Notes under the pieces: model-generated
Databases searched by the model: none
The model's input: the letters and a program-made list of their open reading frames with translations, nothing else
Told to the model about the DNA's origin: nothing
Made by a program: the position numbers and the translations under genes
Part shown: in pieces, positions 1 through 8,921 of the stretch
How positions within the stretch are numbered: the first letter of the stretch is position 1
How the letters are laid out: each line of letters opens with the position of its first letter
From: Streptomyces sp. NRRL S-1022
Lineage (GTDB): Bacteria; Actinomycetota; Actinomycetes; Streptomycetales; Streptomycetaceae
NCBI RefSeq assembly: GCF_000720135.1
Contig: NZ_JOIU01000047.1
Span: forward strand, 1 to 29,431
Direction: 5' to 3'
DNA: 29,431 nucleotides

Positions 1-1
1 C

Positions 2-3000
2 GGCCCCGACGCCGTCCTCACCGCCCTCACCCAGGACACACTCGACGACACCACCACCATCCCCCTCCTGCGCCGCGACCACGACGAAACCCGCAGCCTC
101 GTCCAGGCCGTCGGTGCCCTGCACACGCACGGCGTCCCGGTGGACTGGGCGGCCTTCTTCGCCGGTACCGGCGCCCGTCGCACCGAGTCGCCCCTGCCCA
201 CCTACGCCTTCCAGCACGAGCGCTACTGGATCAAGCCCGTCGCCGGTGCCGTGGACGCCGCCGGCCTCGGTGTCCGGTCGGGCGGGCACCCGCTCTTCGG
301 CGCCCAGGTGGAACACGCGGACGGCCGGGGCGCGTTGTTCACCGGCCGCGTCTCGGTGCGCAGCCACCCGTGGCTGACCCGCCACACCCTGCTCGGAGCG
401 GCCGCGCTGCCCTCGGAGGCGCTGGTGGACGCCCTCGTGCGCGCCGGAGACGAACTCGGCACCGGCGCCGTGGAGTCACTGGTCCTGGACGTGCCGCCGA
501 CGCTGCCGCAGGACGGCCCGCTCCAGCTCCAGCTGTCCGTCGAGGAGCCGGACGCGGACCTGACGCGGGCCTTCACCCTGCACGCCCGCCCCGACGGCGG
601 CGACCTGCCGTGGACGGTGTACGCGCGGGGACGGCTGGGCCACGGCACCGCGAAGGCGCCGTTCGGGCCGGCCGAGTGGCCGCCCCCCGAGGCCGCCGCG
701 CTCGCCCTCTCGGACACGGACACGGCCCGGGGCGTCACCGCCGCCTGGCGGCTCGGCGACGAGGTCTTCGCCGACGTCGTCCTCGACGAGGCGCTGCACG
801 CCGAGGCCGCCGACTTCGGCCTGCACCCGGCGCTGCTGCGTTCGGCCCTGTACGCCGGGGGGCTCGCCGCCCCGCGAGCGGAACGGGACGAGGAGGAACT
901 CGCCGTCGAGTGGCGCGGTTTCCAGCTGTACGCCACCGGGGCCACCGCCCTGCGGGCCCATCTCGTCCGGACGGGCGAGGACACGGTCGCCGTGCGTCTC
1001 GCCGACCGCTCCGGCCAGCCCGTGGCCTTCGCCCGGGCCGTCACCGGCCGCACGGTGGACGCCGGCCGGGTGCGCGACACCGCGGCCCGGGACGCCGACG
1101 CGCTGTTCCGCGTGCACTGGCGTCCCACGCCGCTGCCCGCACCGCTCACCGCACCGGCCCTCGCCGTTGTCGGCGAGGACGCCGGCCGTCCGACCGCCGT
1201 CACCGGTGACGGTGCCGGCCGCCTCACCCTGGCCGAGGCGATCGGGCGGGCCGAACGCGGCGAGGCCGACGCGGTCGTGGTGTTCAGGCCCGCCGTCGAC
1301 CCGCGGGGCGCGGACGCCGTGGCCGCCGTGCACGCGCACAGCCACGCCACCCTCGGCCTCGTCCAGCGGTGGCTGTCCGACGAACGGCCCGGCGCCGTGC
1401 CGCTGGTCGTGGTGACCCGGGGCGGTGTGACCACCGGTGACGAGACGTTCCTCGACCCGGCCGGGTCGGCCGACTGGGGTCTGCTGCGTTCGGCGCAGTC
1501 GGAGTCCCCGAACCGGATCGTCCTCGTGGACGCCGACACGGACGACCCGGACGCCCTCGCGGGCCCGCTGTCCGCGGTGGTCGCCTCCGGAGCCGCCCAG
1601 GCCGCGATCCGCGACGGCCGCGTCCTGCTGCCGAGCGTGGTGCGCGCCCCCCGCCCCGCGGACGACGGTGCCCGCCCCTGGGACCCGGAGGGCACGGTCC
1701 TGATCACCGGTGGTACCGGCAGCCTCGGCGCCCTGTTCGCCCGCCACCTGGCGCGCGAGCACGGGGTGCGGCAGCTGCTGCTGGTCAGCCGCCGCGGCCC
1801 CGCCGCGCCGGGCGTCGAGGAGCTGCGGGCGGAACTGTCCGCGCTGGGTGCCACGGCGACCGTGGTCGGCGCCGACATCACCGACCGGTCCGCCCTGGCC
1901 GCCGTCCTCGACGCCGTGCCCGCCGAACACCCGCTGAGCGGCGTGCTGCACCTGGCCGGTGTCATCGACGACGGACTGGTCACCGACCTCACCCCGGAAC
2001 GCCTCGACGCCGTGTTCGCGCCGAAGGCCGACGCGGCCTGGCACCTGCACGAACTGACCGAGAACCTGGACCTGTCCGCCTTCGTCCTGTTCTCCTCCCT
2101 CGCGGGCGTCATCGGCGGTGCCGGCCAGGCCAACTACGCGGCGGCCAACTCCTTCCTGGACGGCCTCGCCGCCCTGCGCGCCGCCCGGGGCCTGCCCGCC
2201 ACCTCGGTGGCGTGGGGGCTGTGGGCGCAGGACTCCGGCATCACCGGTGACCTCGACGAGGCCGACATCGCCCGCATCACCCGCGCCGGGTTCGGCATCA
2301 TCTCCCCGCAGCAGGGTCCCCGGCTGCTGGACGCCGCCCTCGCCCTGTCCCTCCCCGCCGCCGTCGTCACACCGCTGGATCTCGCGGCGATGCGGGAGCG
2401 TCCCGCGCAGGTGCCGCCGCTGCTCGCGTCCCTGGTGCGCAGGCCGGTGCGCCGCGCCGCCAACAACTCCGAGCGCACGGCGGGCGACCTGGCACGCCGC
2501 CTGGCCACGGCCGGCGAACGCGAACAGCTCGCCATCGTCCTGGAGGTGGTGCTCGCCGCCATGGCGGCGGTCCTCGGTCACGGCGACCCGGCGTCCCTCG
2601 ACGTGGAACAGGCCTTCACCGGGCTCGGATTCGACTCGCTCACCGCGGTGGAACTGCGTAATCACCTCGCCTCGGAGCTGGACCTGCGCCTGCCCGGCAC
2701 ACTGGTCTTCGACCACCCCACCCCCCGCGCGCTGGCGGAGTTCCTGCGGACCGCGCTGGCGGACGGTGCGGGCGGCGGCACGTCGGGCACCCGCCAGGGA
2801 GAGGACTACGCGGCGGAGATCCGCCTGGACGAGGCGATCCGGCCCGCCGCCGAGGTCGTCCACCGGGTGGACGACCCCGCGCACGTCTTCCTGACCGGCG
2901 CCACCGGCTTCCTCGGCGCGTTCCTGCTGCGCGACCTGTCGCGGTCCACCCGGGGCACCCTGCACTGCCTCGTCCGCGCGCGCGACGCGGCCGACGGCCT

Positions 3001-3988
3001 GCGGCGGCTGCGGGAGAACCTGCAGTACTACCGCGTGTGGGACGAGGTGGACCCGGCCCGGATCAAGGTGGTCGTCGGTGACCTCGCCGAACCCCGGTTC
3101 GGCCTGAGCGAGGAGGAGTTCGACGACCTGGCCCGCACCGTCGACGTCGTCTACCACGGCGGCGCCCAGGTGCACTGGCTGCACCCGTTCGGCACGCTGA
3201 AGGCGGCCAACGTGGGCGGCACGCAGGAGGTCCTGCGGCTCGCGGCACGGCACCGCACCGTACCGGTGCACTACGTGTCCACGATCGGGGTCTTCGCGGG
3301 CGACCGTGCGGGGGGCCGGCCGCTGGGCGTGGACGACCCCACCGGGCCCGCCGAGGCGCTGCCCAGCGGTTACCTGCGCAGCAAGTGGGTCGCCGAGCAG
3401 GTCATCGGCATCGCCCGCGACCGGGGTCTGCCGGTGTCCGTCTACCGCGTGGACGTCGTCTCGGGCGACGGGGTCAACGGCGCCTGCCAGACACGTGACT
3501 TCGTCTGGCTGAGCCTGCGCGGACTGATCCAGGCCGGAGCCGTCCCGGCCGGCCTGGACGCGGCGGTCCCGCTCACGCCCGTGGACTACGTCAGTTCCGC
3601 GCTGGTCGCCCTGTCGCTGTCCGGCCGTACCGGCCCGGGCACCTTCCACCTCTACAACCAGAGCCACATGACCTTCGCCGATTTCGTCACCGAGCTGCGG
3701 GCCCGGGGTCACGTCCTGGACGAGCTGGACTGGGACTCCTGGAGCGCGCTGGTGAAGTCGGACTCCGACAACGTGATGCTTCCGCTGCTGGAGGCGTTCG
3801 AGATGCTGGCGAAGGGCGACGGGACCTTCTACCCGCCGGTCGACACGAGCCTGGCCGAACGGGCGCTGGAGGGCACCGGGATCGAGTGCCCGCAGATGAC
3901 GGTCGACCTGTTCCGGCGGTACGTCACCTTCTTCACGGAGGCCGGCTTCTTCCCGCCGGCGGGGGCGGACGCGTACGTCTCCGCCTGA
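2..3988 (+). CDS. Modular type I polyketide synthase, C-terminal part (AT end-DH-KR-ACP-thioester reductase), 5' truncated
   Basis: The reading frame is open from base 2, so this is the last 1328 residues of a larger polyketide synthase. Residues about 1-80 are the end of an acyltransferase and the usual post-AT linker ([11 protein letters not shown]). A dehydratase region follows, with [10 protein letters not shown] (His128). The ketoreductase carries GGTGSLG from residue 570, VIDDG (Asp656/657, B-type signature), the FSS serine pair and catalytic Tyr712 in QANYAAAN. The ACP has its phosphopantetheine serine in GFDSL (Ser879). A terminal Rossmann reductase (TGATGFLG from residue 965, YLRSK at 1124-1128) ends the protein in place of a thioesterase. 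Such domains release the chain from the ACP as an aldehyde or, after a second reduction, an alcohol. The dehydratase looks dead: the usual HPALLD reads HPALLR (Arg280), and the GYxYGPxF segment is missing. The module should therefore leave a D-configured beta-hydroxyl. The extender unit cannot be told from this fragment. Confidence 0.95.
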   Translation, partial: GPDAVLTALTQDTLDDTTTIPLLRRDHDETRSLVQAVGALHTHGVPVDWAAFFAGTGARRTESPLPTYAFQHERYWIKPVAGAVDAAGLGVRSGGHPLFGAQVEHADGRGALFTGRVSVRSHPWLTRHTLLGAAALPSEALVDALVRAGDELGTGAVESLVLDVPPTLPQDGPLQLQLSVEEPDADLTRAFTLHARPDGGDLPWTVYARGRLGHGTAKAPFGPAEWPPPEAAALALSDTDTARGVTAAWRLGDEVFADVVLDEALHAEAADFGLHPALLRSALYAGGLAAPRAERDEEELAVEWRGFQLYATGATALRAHLVRTGEDTVAVRLADRSGQPVAFARAVTGRTVDAGRVRDTAARDADALFRVHWRPTPLPAPLTAPALAVVGEDAGRPTAVTGDGAGRLTLAEAIGRAERGEADAVVVFRPAVDPRGADAVAAVHAHSHATLGLVQRWLSDERPGAVPLVVVTRGGVTTGDETFLDPAGSADWGLLRSAQSESPNRIVLVDADTDDPDALAGPLSAVVASGAAQAAIRDGRVLLPSVVRAPRPADDGARPWDPEGTVLITGGTGSLGALFARHLAREHGVRQLLLVSRRGPAAPGVEELRAELSALGATATVVGADITDRSALAAVLDAVPAEHPLSGVLHLAGVIDDGLVTDLTPERLDAVFAPKADAAWHLHELTENLDLSAFVLFSSLAGVIGGAGQANYAAANSFLDGLAALRAARGLPATSVAWGLWAQDSGITGDLDEADIARITRAGFGIISPQQGPRLLDAALALSLPAAVVTPLDLAAMRERPAQVPPLLASLVRRPVRRAANNSERTAGDLARRLATAGEREQLAIVLEVVLAAMAAVLGHGDPASLDVEQAFTGLGFDSLTAVELRNHLASELDLRLPGTLVFDHPTPRALAEFLRTALADGAGGGTSGTRQGEDYAAEIRLDEAIRPAAEVVHRVDDPAHVFLTGATGFLGAFLLRDLSRSTRGTLHCLVRARDAADGLRRLRENLQYYRVWDEVDPARIKVVVGDLAEPRFGLSEEEFDDLARTVDVVYHGGAQVHWLHPFGTLKAANVGGTQEVLRLAARHRTVPVHYVSTIGVFAGDRAGGRPLGVDDPTGPAEALPSGYLRSKWVAEQVIGIARDRGLPVSVYRVDVVSGDGVNGACQTRDFVWLSLRGLIQAGAVPAGLDAAVPLTPVDYVSSALVALSLSGRTGPGTFHLYNQSHMTFADFVTELRARGHVLDELDWDSWSALVKSDSDNVMLPLLEAFEMLAKGDGTFYPPVDTSLAERALEGTGIECPQMTVDLFRRYVTFFTEAGFFPPAGADAYVSA

Positions 3989-4023
3989 CCCCGCCCCATC
4001 TCTCCCAGCCGTTCGCTACGACA

Positions 4024-4070
4024 AGCGGCTGTCCCGCCCCGGCCGGCCCGGCCGGGGCGCGGCAGCCGCT
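4024..4070 (+). terminator. Strong two-tier hairpin between PKS and thioesterase
   Basis: Outer 8-bp arms (AGCGGCTG at 4024-4031 and CAGCCGCT at 4063-4070) enclose 12-bp inner arms (4035-4046 and 4048-4059) around a single base. There is no T-tract. It fills most of the 96-bp gap before the thioesterase and could attenuate or terminate the PKS transcript, or stabilise its 3' end. The pairing is visible in the sequence; the role is inferred. Confidence 0.55.
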
Positions 4071-4084
4071 GGATTGGAACCGAC

Positions 4085-4837
4085 ATGTCCGCAGTGGAGA
4101 GCCGCTGGTTGCGGCGGTTCGCGAAGTCCGAGGACAGCGAGCTGCAGCTCGTCTGCTTCCCGCACGCGGGCGGCGCGGCCAGCGCCTACCTCGGCCTGAC
4201 CCGGGCCCTGGCGCCCGACATCGACGTGGTGGCCGTCCAGTACCCGGGGCGTCAGGACCGCCGGCTTGAGCCCGTGCCCTCCCTCGTCCACCTGGCGCGG
4301 GCCGTCGCCGAGGAACTGGCCCGGGCCCCGCGGCGTCCGTATGCGTTCTTCGGCCACAGCATGGGCGCGGTCGTCGCCTACGAGACGGCCCGGGTGCTGA
4401 CCGAGTTCGGCCTGGCCACGCCGCTGCGTCTGATCCTGTCCGGGCGGGGCGCCCCAGGCCCCGAGCCCCGGGCCGGTGACCGTCTGGAGGGCGACGCGGC
4501 GCTGATCGCCGAGATCCGCCGCCTGGGCGGCACGGGCAGCCGGGTCCTGGACGACCCGGAGCTGCTGGAGATGGTGCTGCCCACCCTCCGCGCCGACTAC
4601 GGGGCCCTCGGACGCTACCGCTGGCTGCCGGGACCGCCCCTCGACATCCCGCTGACCGTCATGGTCGGCACCGCCGACCCGGTCGTCCCGGTCGAGGACG
4701 CCCGCGGCTGGCTCGCCCACTCCACGCGTCCGGGTGACCTCCTCACCTTCGACGGTGGCCACTTCTACCTCGACACCCAGCTCCCGTCGGTGGCACGAGC
4801 GGTGCGCACGCTCCTGGCCCACCCCACGCCGGTGTGA
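4085..4837 (+). CDS. Type II thioesterase (editing, alpha/beta hydrolase)
   Basis: A 250-residue alpha/beta hydrolase of the stand-alone thioesterase family that clears stalled or mis-primed acyl groups from PKS and NRPS carrier proteins. The N-terminal LVCFPHAGGAAS block and VQYPGRQDR are typical of the family. The triad is Ser92 in GHSMG, Asp198 in GTADPVVP and His226 in GGHFYL. Length and domain layout are normal. The ATG at 4085 is the first sensible start after the intergenic hairpin, although its ribosome binding site is weak (GGA about ten bases upstream). It lies 96 bp after the PKS stop on the same strand, so it most likely serves that synthase. Because the PKS ends in a reductase, this is the only thioesterase visible for the pathway, and its likely job is proofreading rather than product release. 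Confidence 0.95.
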   Translation: MSAVESRWLRRFAKSEDSELQLVCFPHAGGAASAYLGLTRALAPDIDVVAVQYPGRQDRRLEPVPSLVHLARAVAEELARAPRRPYAFFGHSMGAVVAYETARVLTEFGLATPLRLILSGRGAPGPEPRAGDRLEGDAALIAEIRRLGGTGSRVLDDPELLEMVLPTLRADYGALGRYRWLPGPPLDIPLTVMVGTADPVVPVEDARGWLAHSTRPGDLLTFDGGHFYLDTQLPSVARAVRTLLAHPTPV

Positions 4838-4843
4838 ACGGAT

Positions 4844-4885
4844 CCGGAGGCCCACCGGGCGGCCGCGGACTCCGGCCGTGCGGCC
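4844..4885. terminator. Weak candidate terminator between convergent genes
   Basis: In the 67-bp gap between the convergent thioesterase and helicase genes, short complementary arms (CCGGAG with CTCCGG, GGCCGC with GCGGCC, CGGCCG with CGGCCG) allow alternative small stems. No T-tract is present. The position suits a bidirectional terminator, but in DNA this GC-rich such stems can arise by chance. Confidence 0.3.
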
Positions 4886-4904
4886 CCGCCGCCCTCGCCC
4901 GTCC

Positions 4905-6620
4905 TCACCCGTGCGGCCCCGGCCGGTTCTCGTCCGGGCCCGTCACCACGGTGAGCAGATCGTCCCGGGCGGCCAGGGCGTCCAGGGCGAGCGTGCGGTA
5001 GCCGACCTCGTCGAAGAGGACGGTGATGCGGTCGCCGTCCTCGCTCAGCACGGTGCCGCGGCCCCACTCGCCGTGCCGTACCGCGGCTCCCGGCGGGTAG
5101 GCCCCGGCGTCCGGATGCCGGTCCTCGTCGCCCGCCGCTCGGCCGTCGCCGCTCTCCTGCGCGTCGCACACGTCGCAGTTGCCGCAGGGGGCCTCGTACT
5201 CCTCGCCGAAGTAGCCCAGCAGGAAGCGCCGCCGGCAGCCGGTCGTCTCGGCGTACGCCCGGGCCATGTCCACGCGCGAGCGGTCCATGCGCTTGTGGGC
5301 CTCGGCGGTGTCCACCGCTCGCCGCACCGCGCGCGACGGTGCCGTGCCCGGGACCGGGCGGACGGCGCCCGAGGCGTCCGTGACCACGGCGTCCGCTTCC
5401 TCCAGCAGGTTCACGGCGGCGGTGACCCTGGCCCGCGAAAGGTCGGTGTCGCGGCGCAGTCCGTCGAGGTCCGCCGGGGCGTCCCGGCGGGCGTGGACCG
5501 CCCGTACGACCGCGTCAACGGTCTGCGGGCGGGGCGTGCGGCTGCTGAAGTACGCCTGCATCCCGGTGTCCTCGGTACGGTAGTGCAGGACGGCGAGCGC
5601 GGCTTCCCCGTCCCGGCCGCAGCGCCCGATCTCCTGGTAGTAGGCGTCCAGGGAGCCCGGCAGCGAGGCGTGCAGCACGAACCGTACGTTCTCCTTGTCG
5701 ATGCCCATCCCGAAGGCCGAGGTCGCCACGACGACGTCCAGGTCGCCGGAGAGGAACGCCTCGTGGACCCTCCGGCGTTCGGCGGCCCGCAGCCCCGCGT
5801 GGTAGGCGCCGGCGGCGAGGCCGAGGGAGGCCAGCTCCGCGGCGTAGGACTCGCTGTCCTTGCGCGTCGCCGCGTAGACGATGCCGGGCTTGGGCGCGGC
5901 GGCGGCGTCCTCCAGGACGCGGGCCCGCCGTTCGTCGTCGCCGAGGTGGCGGCGCACCTCCAGTCTGATGCCCGGACGGTCGAAGCCGGTGACGAGCTGC
6001 CGCGGCCGGTCCATGCCGAGCCGTTCGACGATGTCCTGCCGTACCGGCGGCGCGGCGGTCGCCGTGAGCGCGAGCACGGGCGGCCGGCCCAGCCGCCGTA
6101 CCGCCTGCGCCAGGCGCAGGTAGTCGGGCCGGAAATCGTGGCCCCACGAGGACACGCACTGGGCCTCGTCCACCACGACGAGGGCCGGGCGCGCCTCGGT
6201 CAGCCGCTCGACGACCTCGTCCTTGGCCAGTTGCTCCGGGGACAGGTAGACGTAGCGCACCGCGCCCTCGCGGACCGCCGCCCAGGCCTCCTCGGTCCCG
6301 GCCGCGCCCAGGTCGGAGTTGACGGCGACGGCGCCCGGGCCGCGGTCGCCGCCGGGCAGCCCCGCGATCTGGTCCCGTTGCAGGGCCAGCAGCGGTGACA
6401 CGACGACGACCGGCCCGGACAGCAGCAGGCCGGGAACCTGGTACACGGCGGACTTGCCCGAGCCGGTCGGCATGACGACGAGGCAGTCCCGCCCTTCCAG
6501 CACCCACTCCATGGCGGTGAGCTGCTCGGGACGCAGTTCCTCCCAGCCGAACACCTCGGCGGCCGTCTCGCGCAGCCGCCCGGCCCGGCGTCCGCGGGCC
6601 GGTGTTCCTTCCCCGGTCAT
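4905..6620 (-). CDS. recQ: RecQ-family ATP-dependent DNA helicase with C-terminal beta-barrel-like domain
   Basis: A 571-residue superfamily 2 helicase of RecQ type, which would unwind DNA 3' to 5' in recombination and repair. Motif 0 is FGWEELRPEQ (24-33), the Walker A is MPTGSGKS (Lys56) and the Walker B is DEAQ (151-154), followed by the RecQ aromatic-rich loop SSWGHDFRPDY. Motif VI is QEIGRCGRDG. A four-cysteine zinc site (GCRRRF then CGNCDVC) follows the second RecA domain. There is no HRDC domain. The last 60 residues contain HGEWGRGTVLSEDGDRITVLF, a small beta-rich segment like those ending some UvrD/Rep-type helicases. DEAQ in place of DEAH is a mild deviation. I chose the ATG at 6620 rather than the adjacent GTG at 6623 because it sits six bases from GAGGAG. 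A hairpin separates it from the peptidase gene upstream, so it may be a separate transcription unit. Confidence 0.93.
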   Translation of the reverse strand: MTGEGTPARGRRAGRLRETAAEVFGWEELRPEQLTAMEWVLEGRDCLVVMPTGSGKSAVYQVPGLLLSGPVVVVSPLLALQRDQIAGLPGGDRGPGAVAVNSDLGAAGTEEAWAAVREGAVRYVYLSPEQLAKDEVVERLTEARPALVVVDEAQCVSSWGHDFRPDYLRLAQAVRRLGRPPVLALTATAAPPVRQDIVERLGMDRPRQLVTGFDRPGIRLEVRRHLGDDERRARVLEDAAAAPKPGIVYAATRKDSESYAAELASLGLAAGAYHAGLRAAERRRVHEAFLSGDLDVVVATSAFGMGIDKENVRFVLHASLPGSLDAYYQEIGRCGRDGEAALAVLHYRTEDTGMQAYFSSRTPRPQTVDAVVRAVHARRDAPADLDGLRRDTDLSRARVTAAVNLLEEADAVVTDASGAVRPVPGTAPSRAVRRAVDTAEAHKRMDRSRVDMARAYAETTGCRRRFLLGYFGEEYEAPCGNCDVCDAQESGDGRAAGDEDRHPDAGAYPPGAAVRHGEWGRGTVLSEDGDRITVLFDEVGYRTLALDALAARDDLLTVVTGPDENRPGPHG

Positions 6621-6648
6621 CACACACTCCTCGCACGGTGGGGCTGTG

Positions 6649-6681
6649 CCGGGGTACCCCGGTTTCCGGCGGGTACCCCGG
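6649..6681 (-). terminator. Hairpin downstream of the S9 peptidase gene
   Basis: CCGGGGTACCC (6649-6659) pairs with GGGTACCCCGG (6671-6681). The loop CGGTTTCCGGC can add three further pairs (CGG/CCG). It starts nine bases after the peptidase stop on the minus strand and about 30 bases before the helicase start. It probably ends or attenuates the ligase-amidotransferase-peptidase transcript. No T-tract is seen. Confidence 0.6.
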
Positions 6682-6689
6682 CAGGACGG

Positions 6690-8921
6690 TCAGCCGCTCA
6701 GGTGCCGTTGCAGCCAGTCGGCGGCGGCACGGCGGAAGAGCCGGCGGTTGTCGGCGCGCAGGAACTCGTGTCCCTCGTCGAGCAGGGTGAGCATCTCGGC
6801 GGACACACCGCGCTCGCGGGCGGCCCGGACGAACTGCTCCGACTCCCCCGGCGGCACGTTGGTGTCGTGCTCCCCGTGCACGGCGAGCACCGGTGCCCGC
6901 AGCGCGTCGATGCGGCTCATCGGGGACAGCGACCGCAGCAGTTCGCGGTCGCGTTCGGGGTGGCCGTACTTGTGGGCCGCCGACTGGGCGATCCAGGGTT
7001 CGGTGCCGTCGAAGAACGTCGCGAGGTCCGACATGCCGCACACCGCGACCCCGGTGCGGAAGAGGTCGGGGTGCCAGACCAGCGAGGCGAACGTGAGGTA
7101 GCCGCCGTACGAGCGGCCCATCACCGCCAGCCGGGCCGGATCGGCCGGGCCGGCCAGCACCGCGTGGGCGGCGCAGTCGGCCACGTCGTCGATCGCGGCG
7201 AACCGTCCCCGCCCCAGGTCGGCGTCGACGAACGACCGGCCGTATCCGGAGGACCCGCGGACGTCGGGTGCGAAGACGTCGATGCCTCGTCCGAGGATCT
7301 CGTGGTAGAGCGGGTTCAGGACGGGGCGTTCCTGGTCCTCGGGGCCGCCGTGCAGGTGGATGACGCAGGGTGCCGGTTCGCCGGGGCCGCGGCCCGGTGC
7401 GCGGTAGTACCAGCCGTTCAGCGCCAGCCCGTCCCGGGCGGTGGGCCGCAGCGGCACCGGTCGCACGGGCGGGCGGCCCGGGGGAACGGCGTCCTCGTCG
7501 CGTGACGACCAGGGGGTGCGCACCGGGGTCGCGCCGTCGGGCAGCCACCAGATGCCGGGGCGGCGGCGGGACCCGGACAGGGCCAGCAGCAGCCGGGGGC
7601 CGGCGTCCGCGATGCGCGTGACCACTTCGTGGGGCAGGGACACCGTCCGGGTGGAGCCCGGGTCCGCCCCGGGCCGGCCGGACGCCTCCGTGTCCAGTAC
7701 CTCCAGCTCGCTCATGCCCCGGACGTTCCAGGCGAGCACGGCGAAGCTGCCGTCGCGGGCGCACCGCAGCAGCTCCAGGTCGGTGTTCTCCCGCGCGGCG
7801 GCGGCCGACCAGCCGCGCGGCCGCCCGTCGGGGTCGAGGGCGGCGGCGAGCAGGACCGCGAACTCCCGGTAGGCGTTGCTGCGCAGCCAGAGGGTGTCCG
7901 CGCGGGGTGAGAAGCCGCCGATCCACGGGTCCCCGTCGGCCACCGGCATCACACAGGTCGTGACGAGGTCGGCGGTGCGCAGCACGACCGCCTCGCGCCG
8001 GCCGCGGGGTCCCCGGCGCAGCAGCGCGAGCGCGCCGTCCCGGCTGAGGTCGCACACGCGGAGCGTCGCCGCGTCCTTCTCCACGGCGAGCAGGACGGGC
8101 GCGGCGACGCCGTCCGGGTCGACGAGGTACGCGGACAGTCCGTCGCCGAACCCGGCCGCCGGGGCGGTGGCACCGCCCGGTGCGCCGATCAGCGTCGTCC
8201 CCACGGCGAGGACGGGCGAGGGCAGTGCGGGACCGGGGTCCGTGTGGGGTGCCGGACCGAGAAGCCCGGTGCCGCCCGTGCGGCCCTGCCAGGGGGCCGG
8301 CAGGTGGCCGTCGTTCGGTCCGGGGCCGAAGCCTCCGGCCTCCGCCGCGGCGTCCGGGGCGGGGGCGGCGGTGGGGACCGCAACGGTGACCGCGATCGCC
8401 GATCCGTCGTGCGCCCAGCAGCCCAGGTGGGCCGAGGTGCCCGGCTCGGCGCCGGCGAGGACGTGCCGGTCGCTGCCGTCGGGACGGACGCACAGCACCC
8501 GGGTGTGCTCGCCGCCGCCGGGGGCCGTCGTGTAGGCGATCCAGCGGCCGTCGGGCGACCAGGACACCTCCGTCACGGGGTCCGGTCCGTCGTCGAGCAG
8601 GCGTACGGCCTCGCCGTCGGCGGGTCCCGTCCACAGCTGGGGCACACCGCCGCGGTCGCAGATGAAGGCGACCTGCGTGCCGGCCGGGTCGGCCGAGGGG
8701 TACCAGCAGCCGTGCGCGATGAGCCGTGTCGTCGCGTCCCGCGGCCCGGAGGCGTTGGGCAGCGGGACCCGGGCGGGCGCGGCGAAGGCGGCGGTACGGC
8801 CGTCCGCGGCCGGGTGGGCGGCGCGCCCCGGGTGGGCGGTGGTGGGCCACCCGGCACCGGCGGTGCCGGGCGGCCGTACCGCGGGCGGTTCCCCGGTCAG
8901 ATTCCGTGCGTCTGCAGCCAT
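6690..8921 (-). CDS. S9-family (prolyl oligopeptidase-like) serine peptidase
   Basis: A 743-residue protein with an N-terminal beta-propeller and a C-terminal alpha/beta hydrolase. Propeller blades show as repeated PD40-like strands, for example YPSADPAGTQVAFICDRGG and WSPDGRWIAYTT. The hydrolase triad is Ser604 in GRSYGGY, Asp686 in HGEHDTNVPP and His718 in DEGHEF. The VRGSSGYGRSF segment before the nucleophile is typical of S9 acylaminoacyl/dipeptidyl peptidases. No signal peptide is seen, so it should be cytoplasmic. The ATG at 8921 lies inside the 3' end of the amidotransferase gene (25-bp overlap), with GGAG very close upstream, which suggests translational coupling. An in-frame GTG further upstream or a later GTG cannot be excluded. 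Its place after a ligase and an amidotransferase suggests it cleaves the small peptide or amide they make, or recycles it. That role is inferred; the family call is firm. Confidence 0.9.
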   Translation of the reverse strand: MAADARNLTGEPPAVRPPGTAGAGWPTTAHPGRAAHPAADGRTAAFAAPARVPLPNASGPRDATTRLIAHGCWYPSADPAGTQVAFICDRGGVPQLWTGPADGEAVRLLDDGPDPVTEVSWSPDGRWIAYTTAPGGGEHTRVLCVRPDGSDRHVLAGAEPGTSAHLGCWAHDGSAIAVTVAVPTAAPAPDAAAEAGGFGPGPNDGHLPAPWQGRTGGTGLLGPAPHTDPGPALPSPVLAVGTTLIGAPGGATAPAAGFGDGLSAYLVDPDGVAAPVLLAVEKDAATLRVCDLSRDGALALLRRGPRGRREAVVLRTADLVTTCVMPVADGDPWIGGFSPRADTLWLRSNAYREFAVLLAAALDPDGRPRGWSAAAARENTDLELLRCARDGSFAVLAWNVRGMSELEVLDTEASGRPGADPGSTRTVSLPHEVVTRIADAGPRLLLALSGSRRRPGIWWLPDGATPVRTPWSSRDEDAVPPGRPPVRPVPLRPTARDGLALNGWYYRAPGRGPGEPAPCVIHLHGGPEDQERPVLNPLYHEILGRGIDVFAPDVRGSSGYGRSFVDADLGRGRFAAIDDVADCAAHAVLAGPADPARLAVMGRSYGGYLTFASLVWHPDLFRTGVAVCGMSDLATFFDGTEPWIAQSAAHKYGHPERDRELLRSLSPMSRIDALRAPVLAVHGEHDTNVPPGESEQFVRAARERGVSAEMLTLLDEGHEFLRADNRRLFRRAAADWLQRHLSG

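Noticed and set aside
476..3712. Very long open frame antisense to the polyketide synthase
   Set aside because: High GC content leaves the complementary frame free of stops; the product is low-complexity Arg/Gly/Val text with no domain, while the plus strand has clear PKS motifs.
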